Of a stretch of DNA of 64,000 nucleotides, positions 1-9,593 are shown one piece after another (position 1 is the first letter of the stretch; every line of letters starts with the position of its first letter). Made by a program: the position numbers and the translations under genes. Origin of the DNA: Bromus sterilis (lineage: Eukaryota; Streptophyta; Magnoliopsida; Poales; Poaceae); the NCBI GenBank assembly GCA_950022295.1, contig OX465596.1:372001-436000 (forward strand), written 5' to 3'. Below the pieces are notes generated by a model. It did no database searches and was not told the DNA's origin. It saw only the letters and a program-made list of their open reading frames with translations.

Positions 1-115
1 GTCATCAACACTCGCAGTTTTGGCCGATTCTGGCCTGTTTCATGGGCTATTAATCACTGTTACATGGGCTATTAATCACCGTTTGGGTCCCCGTAGTGAT
101 TTCCACCATTGACGA

Positions 116-125
116 ACCCTAGGGT
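116..125. repeat. 10 bp perfect palindrome ACCCTAGGGT of alpha monomers
   Basis: Positions 117-126 of a full-length alpha monomer read ACCCTAGGGT, which equals its own reverse complement; this is the first example, in a monomer one base short. Beta and gamma monomers have ACCCCAGGTT here and lack it. Sub-variants such as GAACCCGAGG, GAACCCAAGG and GAATCCTAGG break it. No function is shown by the sequence; it is useful as a haplotype tag. Confidence 0.75.
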
Positions 126-139
126 GCATTTACGTGCCG

Positions 140-279
140 GTCATCAACACTCGCAGTTTTGGCCGATTCTGGCCTGTTTCATGGGCTATTAATCACTGTT
201 ACATGGGCTATTAATCACCGTTTTGAGTCCCCGGAGTGATTTCCACCATTGACGAACCCCAGGTTGTATTTACGTGTCG
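140..279 (+). repeat. Reference full-length monomer, beta haplotype (140 bp)
   Basis: A complete 140 bp unit. In monomer coordinates: 1-20 start motif; 22-35 two GGCC sites in GGCCGATTCTGGCC (GGCCGTTTCTGGCC in other copies); 41-62 and 63-84 the two 22 bp subunits; 86-96 GAGTCCCCGGAG block; 97-102 GTGATT; about 104-119 CCACCATTGACGAACC; 120-140 the haplotype tail. Beta copies carry GAGTCCCCGGAG, GACGAACCCCAGGTTGTATT and ACGTGTCG. This is one of the three haplotypes that make up almost the whole array. Confidence 0.93.
180..223 (+). repeat. 22 bp internal tandem subrepeat (two copies)
   Basis: Positions 41-62 and 63-84 of the monomer are two consecutive 22 bp subunits, both starting CATGGGCTATTAATCAC and differing at only two of 22 bases in this copy. 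Each holds a palindromic ATTAAT. Nearly all 140 bp monomers have this pair. The 118 bp class has one subunit and the 162 bp class has three, so the subunit is the step by which monomer length changes. Confidence 0.93.
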
Positions 280-397
280 GTCATCAACACTCGCGGTTTT
301 GGCCGTTTCTGGCCTGTTTCATGAGCTATTAATCACCGTTTTGAGTCCCCGGAGTAATTTCCACCATTGACGAACCCCAGGTTGTATTTACGTGTCG
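280..397 (+). repeat. Short monomer class, 118 bp (type example)
   Basis: This copy lacks exactly one 22 bp subunit: TTTCATGAGCTATTAATCACCG runs straight into the GTTTTGAGTCC block. It also carries CTCGCGGTTTT, CATGAGC and GTAATTTCC, which accompany the short form in many other places (starts at 32622, 47544, 48782, 51139, 52377, 53615 and 54852, among others). A second short lineage with GGCCGTATTCATGAGC occurs in both sets. Short copies usually sit after a beta-tailed monomer. Confidence 0.92.
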
Positions 398-677
398 GTC
401 ATCAACACTCGCAGTTTTGGCCGTTTCTGGCCTGTTTCATGAGCTATTAATCACAGTAAGATGGGCTATTAATCACCGTTTTGAGTCCCCGGAGTGATTT
501 CCACCATTTTCGAACCCCAGGTTGCGTTTACGTGCCGGTCATCAACACTCGCAGTTGTGGCCGATTCTGGCCTGTTTCATGGGCTATTAATCACAGTTAC
601 ATGGGCTATTAATCACGGTTTTGGGTCCCCGTAGTGATTTCCTCCATTGACGAACCCTAGGGTGCATTTACGTGCCG

Positions 678-817
678 GTCATCAACACTCGCAGTTTTGG
701 CCGATTCTGGCCTGTTTCAAGGGCTATTAATCACTGTTACATGGGCTATTAATCACCGTTTTGGGTCCCCGTAGTGATTTCCACCATTGACGAACCCTAG
801 GGTGCATTTACGTGCCG
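678..817 (+). repeat. Reference monomer, alpha haplotype (140 bp)
   Basis: Full-length unit with the alpha tail: GGGTCCCCGTAG instead of GAGTCCCCGGAG, GAACCCTAGGGTGCATTT instead of GAACCCCAGGTTG, and ACGTGCCG at the end. These differences travel together in nearly all alpha copies. This copy also carries TTTCAAGGGC (for TTTCATGGGC), a common alpha sub-variant. Alpha copies have an AvrII-type CCTAGG site and the 10 bp palindrome described separately; beta and gamma copies do not. Confidence 0.92.
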
Positions 818-1097
818 GTCATCAACACTCGCAGTTTTGGCCGATTCTGGCCTGTTTCATGGGGTATTAATCACTGTTACATGGGCTATTAATCACCGTT
901 TTGGGTCCCCGTAGTGATTTCCACCATTGACGAACCCTAGGGTGCATTTACGTGCCGGTCATCAACACTCGCAGTTTTGGCCGATTCTGGCCTGTTTCAT
1001 GGGCTATTAATCACTGTTACATGGGCTATTAATCACCGTTTTGAGTCCCCGGAGTGATTTCCACCATTGACGAACCCCAGGTTGTATTTACGTGTCG

Positions 1098-1237
1098 GTC
1101 ATCAACACTCGCAGTTTTGGCCGTTTCTGGCCTGTTTCATGGGCTATTAATCAAAGTTACATGGGCTATTAATCACCGTTTTGAGTCCCCGGAGTGATTT
1201 CCACCATTGTCGAACCCCAGGTTGCGTTTACGTGCCG
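1098..1237 (+). repeat. Reference monomer, gamma haplotype (140 bp)
   Basis: Full-length unit with the gamma tail: GAGTCCCCGGAG as in beta, but GTCGAACCCCAGGTTGCGTTT and a final ACGTGCCG. It also carries AATCAAAGTTAC between the two 22 bp subunits (AATCACTGTTAC in most copies), a combination that recurs across both sets. Gamma therefore combines a beta-like middle with a final base pattern like alpha, as expected if haplotypes have been shuffled within monomers. Confidence 0.9.
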
Positions 1238-2732
1238 GTCATCAACACTCGCAGTTTTGGCCGTTTCTGGCCTGTTTCATGGGCTATTAATCACAGTTAC
1301 ATGGGCTATTAATCACCGTTTTGAGTCCTCGGAGTGATTTCCACCATTGCGAACCCCAGGTTGCGTTTACGTGCCGGTCATCAACACTCGCAGTTTTGGC
1401 CGATTCTGGCCTGTTTCATGGGCTATTAATCACTGTTACATGGGCTATTAATCTCCGTTTTGAGTCTCCGGAGTGATTTCCACCATTGACGAACCCCAGG
1501 TTGTATTTACGTGTCGGTCATCAACACTCGCGGTTTTGGCCGTTTCTGGCCTGTTTCATGAGCTATTAATCACCGTTTTGAGTCCCCGGAGTAATTTCCA
1601 CCATTGACGAACCCCAGGTTGTATTTACGTGTCGGTCATCAACACTCGCAGTTTTGGCCGTTTCTGGCCTGTTTCATGAGCTATTAATCACAGTAAGATG
1701 GGCTATTAATCACCGTTTTGAGTCCCCGGAGTGATTTCCACCATTGTCGAACCCCAGGTTGCGTTTACGTGCCGGTCATCAACACTCGCAGTTTTGGCCG
1801 TTTCTGGCCTGTTTCATGAGCTATTAATCACAGTAAGATGGGCTATTAATCACCGTTTTGAGTCCCCGGAGTGATTTCCACCATTTTCGAACCCCAGGTT
1901 GCGTTTACGTGCCGGTCATCAACACTCGCAGTTGTGGCTGATTCTGGCCTGTTTCATGGGCTATTAATCACAGTTACATGGGCTATTAATCACCGTTTTG
2001 GGTCCCCGTAGTGATTTCCTCCATTGACGAACCCTAGGGTGCATTTACGTGCCGGTCATCAACACTCGCAGTTTTGGCCGATTCTGGCCTGTTTCAAGGG
2101 CTATTAATCCCTGTTACATGGGCTATTAATCACCGTTTTGGGTCCCCGTAGTGATTTCCACCATTGACGAACCCCAGGTTGTATTTACGTGTCGGTCATC
2201 AACACTCGCGGTTTTGGCCGTTTCTGGCCTGTTTCATGAGCTATTAATCACCGTTTTGAGTCCCCGGAGTGATTTCCACCATTGACGAACCCCAGGTTGT
2301 ATTTACGTGTCGGTCATCAACACTCGCAGTTTTGGCCGTTTCTGGCCTGTTTCATGAGCTATTAATCACAGTAAGATGGGCTATTAATCACCGTTTTGAG
2401 TCCCCGGAGTGATTTCCACCATTGTCGAACCCTAGGGTGCATTTACGTGTCGGTCATCAACACTCGCAGTTTTGGCCGATTCTGGCCTGTTTCATGGGCT
2501 ATTAATCACTGTTACATGGGCTATTAATCACCGTTTTGAGTCCCCGGAGTGATTTCCACCATTGACGAACCCCAGGTTGTATTTACGTGTCGGTCATCAA
2601 CACTCGCAGTTTTGGCCGTTTCTGGCCTGTTTCATGGGCTATTAATCAAAGTTACATGGGCTATTAATCACCGTTTTGAGTCCCCGGAGTGATTTCCACC
2701 ATTGTCGAACCCCAGGTTGCGTTTACGTGCCG

Positions 2733-2779
2733 GTCATCAACACTCGCAGTTTTGGCCGTTAGGTTGTATTTACGTGTCG
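2733..2779 (+). repeat. Truncated 47 bp monomer holding the B-to-A junction
   Basis: The monomer starts normally (28 bp, to GGCCGTT at 2760) and then jumps directly to AGGTTGTATTTACGTG at 2761, the last 19 bp of a unit. About 93 bp of the expected 140 bp are absent. It is the only severely truncated monomer I found in the window. Left of it the copies are set B; right of it the next monomer is the diagnostic set A GTCAGCAAC copy. The two parent sequences share only one base (T) across the breakpoint, which suggests illegitimate joining rather than homologous exchange. Reading direction and unit order are kept. Confidence 0.88.
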
Positions 2780-3036
2780 GTCAGCAACACTCGCGGTTTT
2801 CGCCGTTTCTGGCCTGTTTCATGAGCTATTAATCACCATTTTGAGTCCCCGGATTGATTTCCACCATTGACGAACCCCAGTTGTATTTACGTGTCGGTCA
2901 TCAACACTCGCCGTTTTGGCCGTTTCTGGCCTGTTTCATTAGCTATTAATCATAGTAAGATGGGCTATTAATCACCGTTTTGAGTCCCTGGAGTGATTTC
3001 CACCATTGTCGAACCCCAGGTTGCGTTTACGTGCCG
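2780..3036 (+). repeat. First, diverged copy of the set A short-monomer cluster
   Basis: The 117 bp GTCAGCAAC monomer (2780-2896) is followed by a 140 bp CTCGCCGTTTT monomer (2897-3036), as in the nine later clusters, but the two preceding 118 bp monomers are missing because of the junction at 2760. The second monomer has two private changes, TTCATTAGCT (for TTCATGAGCT) and AATCATAGTAAG (for AATCACAGTAAG). The monomer after it is also of another type than in later clusters, so this edge copy has not been homogenised with the rest. Confidence 0.8.
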
Positions 3037-3224
3037 GTCATCAACACTCGCAGTTTTGGCCGATTCTGGCCTGTTTCATGGGCTTTTAATCACTGTTACA
3101 TGGGCTATTAATCACCGTTTTGGGTCCCCGTAGTGATTTCCACCATTGACGAACCCGAGGGTGCATTTACGTGCCGGTCATCAACACTCGCAGTTTTGGC
3201 CGATTCTGGCCTGTTTCATGGGCT

Positions 3225-6200
3225 ATTAATCACTGTTACATGGGCTATTAATCACCGTTTTGAGTCCCCGGAGTGATTTCCACCATTGACGAACCCCAGG
3301 TTGTCTTTACGTGTCGGTCATCAACACTCGCAGTTTTGTCCGTTTCTGGCCTGTTTCATGGGCTATTAATCAAAGTTACATGGGCTATTAATCACCGTTT
3401 TGAGTCCCCGGAGTGATTTCCACCATTGTCGAACCCCAGGTTGCGTTTACGTGCCGGTCATCAACACTCGCAGTTTTGGCCGTTTCTGGCTTGTTTCATG
3501 GGCTATTAATCACTGTTGCATGGGCTATTAATCTCCGTTTTGAGTCCCCGGAGTGATTTCCACCATTGACGAACCCCAGGTTGTATTTACGTGTCGGTCA
3601 TCAACACTCGCGGTTTTGGCCGTTTCTGGCCTGTTTCATGGGCTTTTAATCACTGTTACATGGGCAATTAATCACCGTTTTGGGTCCCCGTAGTGATTTC
3701 CACCATTGACGAACCCAAGGGTGCATTTACGTGCCGGTCATCAACACTCGCAGTTTTGGCCGATTCTGGCCTGTTTCATGGGCTTTTAATCACTGTTACA
3801 TGGGCTATTAATCACCGTTTTGGGTCCCCGTAGTGATTTCCTCCATTGACGAACCCTAGGGTGCATTTACGTGCGGGTCATCAACACTCGCAGTTTTGGC
3901 CGATTCTGGCCTGTTTCAAGGGCTATTAATCACTGTTACATGGGCAATTAATCACCGTTTTGGGTCCCCGTAGTGATTTCCACCATTGACGAACCCTAGG
4001 GTGCATTTACGTGCCGGTCATCAACACTCGCAGTTTTGGCCGATTCTGGCCTGTTTCATGGGCTTTTAATCACTGTTACATGGGCTATTAATCACCGTTT
4101 TGGGTCCCCGTAGTGATTTCCACCATTGACGAACCCTAGGGTGCATTTACGTGCCGGTCATCAACACTCGCAGTTTTGGCCGATTCTGGCCTGTTTCATG
4201 GGCTATTAATCACTGTTACATGGGCTATTAATCACCGTTTTGAGTCCCCGGAGTGATTTCCACCATTGACGAACCGCAGGTTGTCTTTACGTGTCGGTCA
4301 TCAACACTCGCAGTTTTGTCCGTTTCTGGCCTGTTTCATGGGCTATTAATCAAAGTTACATGGGCTATTAATGACCGTTTTGAGTCCCCGGAGTGATTTC
4401 CACCATTGTCGAACCCCAGGTTGCGTTTACGTGCCGGTCATCAACACTCGCAGTTTTGGCCATTTCTGGCTTGTTTCATGGGCTATTAATCACTGTTACA
4501 TGGGCTATTAATCACCGTTTTGGGTCCCCGTAGTGATTTCCTCCATTGACGAACCCTAGGGTGCATTTACGTGCCGATCATCAACACTCGCAGTTTTGGC
4601 CGATTCTGGCCTGTTTCAAGGGCTATTAATCACTGTTACATGGGCTATTAATCACCGTTTTGGGTCCCCGTAGTGATTTCCACCATTGACGAACCCTAGG
4701 GTGCATTTACGTGCCGGTCATCAACACTCGCAGTTTTGGCCGATTCTGGCCTGTTTCATGGGCTTTTAATCACTGTTACATGGGCTATTAATCACCGTTT
4801 TGGGTCCCCGTAGTGATTTCCACCATTGACGAACCCGAGGGTGCATTTACGTGCCGGTCATCAACACTCGCAGTTTTGGCCGATTCTGGCCTGTTTCATG
4901 GGCTATTAATCACTGTTACATGGGCTATTAATCACCGTTTTGAGTCCCCGGAGTGATTTCCACCATTGACGAACCCCAGGTTGTCTTTACGTGTCGGTCA
5001 TCAACACTCGCAGTTTTGTCCGTTTCTGGCCTGTTTCATGGGCTATTAATCAAAGTTACATGGGCTATTAATGACCGTTTTGAGTCCCCGGAGTGATTTC
5101 CACCATTGTCGAACCCCAGGTTGCGTTTACGTGCCGGTCATCAACACTCGCAGTTTTGGCCATTTCTGGCTTGTTTCATGGGCTATTAATCACTGTTACA
5201 TGGGCTATTAATCACCGTTTTGGGTCCCCGTAGTGATTTCCACCATTGACGAACCCTAGGGTGCATTTACGTGCCGATCATCAACACTCGCAGTTTTGGC
5301 CGATTCTGGCCTGTTTCATGGGCTTTTAATCACTGTTACATGGGCTATTAATCACCGTTTTGGGTCCCCGTAGTGATTTCCACCATTGACGAACCCGAGG
5401 GTGCATTTACGTGCCGGTCATCAACACTCGCAGTTTTGGCCGATTCTGGCCTGTTTCATGGGCTATTAATCAAAGTTACATGGGCTATTAATCACCGTTT
5501 TGAGTCCCCGGAGTGATTTCCACCATTGTCGAACCCCAGGTTGCATTTACGTGCCGGTCATCAACACTCGCAGTTTTGGCCGATTCTGGCCTGTTTCATG
5601 GGCTTTTAATCACTGTTACATGGGCTATTAATCACCGTTTTGGGTCCCCGTAGTGATTTCCACCATTGACGAACCCTAGGGTGCATTTACGTGCCGGTCA
5701 TCAACACTCGCAGTTTTGGCCGATTCTGGCCTGTTTCATGGGCTATTAATCACTGTTACATGGGCTATTAATCACCGTTTTGAGTCCCCGGAGTGATTTC
5801 CACCATTGACGAACCCCAGGTTGTCTTTACGTGTCGGTCATCAACACTCGCAGTTTTGTCCGTTTCTGGCCTGTTTCATGGGCTATTAATCAAAGTTACA
5901 TGGGCTATTAATGACCGTTTTGAGTCCCCGGAGTGATTTCCACCATTGTCGAACCCCAGGTTGCGTTTACGTGCCGGTCATCAACACTCGCAGTTTTGGC
6001 CATTTCTGGCTTGTTTCATGGGCTATTAATCACTGTTACATGGGCTATTAATCACCGTTTTGGGTCCCCGTAGTGATTTCCTCCATTGACGAACCCTAGG
6101 GTGCATTTACGTGCCGATCATCAACACTCGCAGTTTTGGCCGATTCTGGCCTGTTTCAAGGGCTATTAATCACTGTTACATGGGCTATTAATCACCGTTT

Positions 6201-7980
6201 TGGGTCCCCGTAGTGATTTCCACCATTGACGAACCCTAGGGTGCATTTACGTGCCGGTCATCAACACTCGCAGTTTTGGCCGATTCTGGCCTGTTTCATG
6301 GGCTTTTAATCACTGTTACATGGGCTATTAATCACCGTTTTGAGTCCCCGGAGTGATTTCCACCATTGACGAACCCCAGGTTGTCTTTACGTGTCGGTCA
6401 TCAACACTCGCAGTTTTGTCCGTTTCTGGCCTGTTTCATGGGCTATTAATCAAAGTTACATGGGCTATTAATCACCGTTTTGAGTCCCCGGAGTGATTTC
6501 CACCATTGTCGAACCCCAGGTTGCGTTTACGTGCCGGTCATCAACACTCGCAGTTTTGGCCGTTTCTGGCTTGTTTCATGGGCTATTAATCACTGTTGCA
6601 TGGGCTATTAATCTCCGTTTTGAGTCCCCGGAGTGATTTCCACCATTGACGAACCCCAGGTTGTATTTACGTGTCGGTCATCAACACTCGCGGTTTTGGC
6701 CGTTTCTGGCCTGTTTCATGGGCTTTTAATCACTGTTACATGGGCAATTAATCACCGTTTTGGGTCCCCGTAGTGATTTCCACCATTGACGAACCCAAGG
6801 GTGCATTTACGTGCCGGTCATCAACACTCGCAGTTTTGGCCGATTCTGGCCTGTTTCATGGGCTTTTAATCACTGTTACATGGGCTATTAATCACCGTTT
6901 TGGGTCCCCGTAGTGATTTCCTCCATTGACGAACCCTAGGGTGCATTTACGTGCGGGTCATCAACACTCGCAGTTTTGGCCGATTCTGGCCTGTTTCAAG
7001 GGCTATTAATCACTGTTACATGGGCAATTAATCACCGTTTTGGGTCCCCGTAGTGATTTCCACCATTGACGAACCCTAGGGTGCATTTACGTGCCGGTCA
7101 TCAACACTCGCAGTTTTGGCCGATTCTGGCCTGTTTCATGGGCTTTTAATCACTGTTACATGGGCTATTAATCACCGTTTTGGGTCCCCGTAGTGATTTC
7201 CACCATTGACGAACCCTAGGGTGCATTTACGTGCCGGTCATCAACACTCGCAGTTTTGGCCGATTCTGGCCTGTTTCATGGGCTATTAATCACTGTTACA
7301 TGGGCTATTAATCACCGTTTTGAGTCCCCGGAGTGATTTCCACCATTGACGAACCCCAGGTTGTCTTTACGTGTCGGTCATCAACACTCGCAGTTTTGTC
7401 CGTTTCTGGCCTGTTTCATGGGCTATTAATCAAAGTTACATGGGCTATTAATGACCGTTTTGAGTCCCCGGAGTGATTTCCACCATTGTCGAACCCCAGG
7501 TTGCGTTTACGTGCCGGTCATCAACACTCGCAGTTTTGGCCATTTCTGGCTTGTTTCATGGGCTATTAATCACTGTTACATGGGCTATTAATCACCGTTT
7601 TGGGTCCCCGTAGTGATTTCCTCCATTGACGAACCCTAGGGTGCATTTACGTGCCGATCATCAACACTCGCAGTTTTGGCCGATTCTGGCCTGTTTCAAG
7701 GGCTATTAATCACTGTTACATGGGCTATTAATCACCGTTTTGGGTCCCCGTAGTGATTTCCACCATTGACGAACCCTAGGGTGCATTTACGTGCCGGTCA
7801 TCAACACTCGCAGTTTTGGCCGATTCTGGCCTGTTTCATGGGCTTTTAATCACTGTTACATGGGCTATTAATCACCGTTTTGGGTCCCCGTAGTGATTTC
7901 CACCATTGACGAACCCGAGGGTGCATTTACGTGCCGGTCATCAACACTCGCAGTTTTGGCCGATTCTGGCCTGTTTCATG
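3225..7980 (+). repeat. Set A duplication, offset 3080 bp (22 monomers)
   Basis: About 3225-4900 reappears at about 6305-7980, 3080 bp later. Shared rare markers include GAACCCAAGG at 3711 and 6791, TTGTCTTTAC at 3301 and 6381, and GAACCCGAGG at 4831 and 7911. On the left the copies part at GGCTATTAAT versus GGCTTTTAAT; on the right they part where the second copy enters the first 162 bp monomer. The offset is exactly 22 x 140 bp, as no short monomer lies between. Confidence 0.8.
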
Positions 7981-8098
7981 GGCTTTTAATCACTGTTACA
8001 TGGGCTATTAATCACTGTTACATGGGCTATTAATCACCGTTTTGAGTCCCCGGAGTGATTTCCACCATTGACGAACCCCAGGTTGTCTTTACGTGTCG
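7937..8098 (+). repeat. Long monomer, 162 bp (three 22 bp subunits), copy 1
   Basis: The unit contains three CAT/GGGCT(A/T)TTAATCAC subunits before the GTTTTGAGTCC block, giving 162 bp to the next start at 8099. The first subunit has the GGCTTTTAAT variant; the second and third are standard. This is the expected product of a one-subunit gain. Confidence 0.9.
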
Positions 8099-8378
8099 GT
8101 CATCAACACTCGCAGTTTTGTCCGTTTCTGGCCTGTTTCATGGGCTATTAATCAAAGTTACATGGGCTATTAATCACCGTTTTGAGTCCCCGGAGTGATT
8201 TCCACCATTGTCGAACCCCAGGTTGCGTTTACGTGCCGGTCATCAACACTCGCAGTTTTGGCCGTTTCTGGCTTGTTTCATGGGCTATTAATCACTGTTA
8301 CATGGGCTATTAATCTCCGTTTTGAGTCCCCGGAGTGATTTCCACCATTGACGAAACCCAGGTTGTATTTACGTGTCG

Positions 8379-8731
8379 GTCATCAACACTCGCGGTTTTG
8401 GCCGTTTCTGGCCGTATTCATGAGCTATTAGTCACCGTTTTGAGTCCCCGGAGTGATTTCCACCATTGACGAACCCCAGGTTGTATTTACGTGTCGGTCA
8501 TCAACACTCGCAGTTTTGGCCGTTTCTGGCCTGTTTCATGAGCTATTAATCACCGTTTTGAGTCCCCGGAGTAATTTCCACCATTGACGAACCCTAGGTT
8601 GTATTTACGTGTCGGTCAGCAACACTCGCGGTTTTCGCCGTTTCTGGCCTGTTTCATGAGCTATTAATCACCATTTTGAGTCCCCGGATTGATTTCCACC
8701 ATTGACGAACCCCAGTTGTATTTACGTGTCG
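8379..8731 (+). repeat. Set A short-monomer cluster (118+118+117 bp), type example
   Basis: Three consecutive one-subunit monomers start at 8379, 8497 and 8615. The first has GGCCGTATTCATGAGC and ATTAGTCAC; the second has GTAATTTCC and GAACCCTAGGTTG; the third has GTCAGCAAC, GGTTTTCGCC, CACCATTTTGAG, CGGATTGATT and a one-base deletion (CCCAGTTG). The same trio recurs with its 117 bp member starting at 10110, 13845, 17440, 20593, 22206, 23819, 27812 and 30965, and without the first two at 2780. Intervals between these starts are 5835, 1495, 3735, 3595, 3153, 1613, 1613, 3993 and 3153 bp. The cluster is the best single landmark for set A duplications. Confidence 0.88.
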
Positions 8732-9431
8732 GTCATCAACACTCGCCGTTTTGGCCGTTTCTGGCCTGTTTCATGAGCTATTAATCACAGTAAGATGGGC
8801 TATTAATCACCGTTTTGAGTCCCTGGAGTGATTTCCACCATTGTCGAACCCCAGGTTGCGTTTACGTGCCGGTCATCAACACTCGCAGTTTTGGCCGATT
8901 CTGGCCTGTTTCATGGGCTATTAATCACAGTTACATGGGCTATTAATCACCGTTTTGGGTCCCCGTAGTGATTTCCACCATTGACGAACCCTAGGGTGCA
9001 TTTACGTGCCGGTCATCAACACTCGCAGTTTTGGCCGATTCTGGCCTGTTTCATGGGCTTTTAATCACTGTTACATGGGCTATTAATCACCGTTTTGGGT
9101 CCCCGTAGTGATTTCCACCATTGACGAACCCTAGGGTGCATTTACGTGCCGGTCATCAACACTCGCAGTTTTGGCCGATTCTGGCCTGTTTCAAGGGCTA
9201 TTAATAACTGTTACATGGGCAATTAATCACCGTTTTGGGTCCCCGTAGTGATTTCCACCATTGACGAACCCTAGGGTGCATTTACGTGCCGGTCATCAAC
9301 ACTCGCAGTTTTGGCCGATTCTGGCCTGTTTCATGGGCTTTTAATCACTGTTACATGGGCTATTAATCACCGTTTTGGGTCCCCGTAGTGATTTCCACCA
9401 TTGACGAACCCGAGGGTGCATTTACGTGCCG

Positions 9432-9593
9432 GTCATCAACACTCGCAGTTTTGGCCGATTCTGGCCTGTTTCATGGGCTTTTAATCACTGTTACATGGGC
9501 TATTAATCACTGTTACATGGGCTATTAATCACCGTTTTGAGTCCCCGGAGTGATTTCCACCATTGACGAACCCCAGGTTGTCTTTACGTGTCG
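9432..9593 (+). repeat. Long monomer, 162 bp, copy 2
   Basis: Same three-subunit structure, 1495 bp after copy 1. The surroundings on both sides also match copy 1 at that offset, so this is a duplicate, not an independent gain. Confidence 0.88.

Larger units (their letters stand above)
1..2732 (+). repeat. Set B satellite domain, left part
   Basis: This stretch shares its marker variants with the right half of the window (after 32.6 kb) and not with the 3-32 kb region that follows it: GCAGTTGTGG monomers near 551 and 1928, 118 bp copies with GAGCTATTAATCACCG, and GTAATTTCC. A loose higher-order period is visible. The 118 bp monomer starting at 280 recurs at 1517, an offset of 1237 bp, close to the 1238 bp 9-monomer unit further right. 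The rare CCACCATTTT at 501 recurs at 1878 (offset 1377), because one extra 140 bp monomer was inserted in the second copy. Single-base deletions occur at 1-139 (GTTT for GTTTT) and near 1347 (ATTGCGAACC for ATTGACGAACC). Confidence 0.85.

Noticed and set aside
104..125. CENP-B box in the CGAACC region (minus strand TTCG...)
   Set aside because: The minus strand reads GGTTCGTCAATGG; the A and CGGG positions required after TTCG are not present in any haplotype.
116..125. Telomere-type repeat (CCCTAA/TTAGGG) in CCCTAGGG
   Set aside because: It is a single short match per monomer, lacks the A-run, and is not tandemly repeated.
1201..1222. RNA polymerase III B-box like GGTTCGA on the minus strand of gamma monomers
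   Set aside because: Only the first seven bases fit; the following CC is missing, no A-box precedes it at a suitable distance, and no tRNA fold is apparent.
3000..7980. Assembly artefact suggested by repeats falling at the same place in successive display lines
   Set aside because: The phase locking only reflects that three 140 bp monomers equal seven 60-base lines; copies still differ by real variants.
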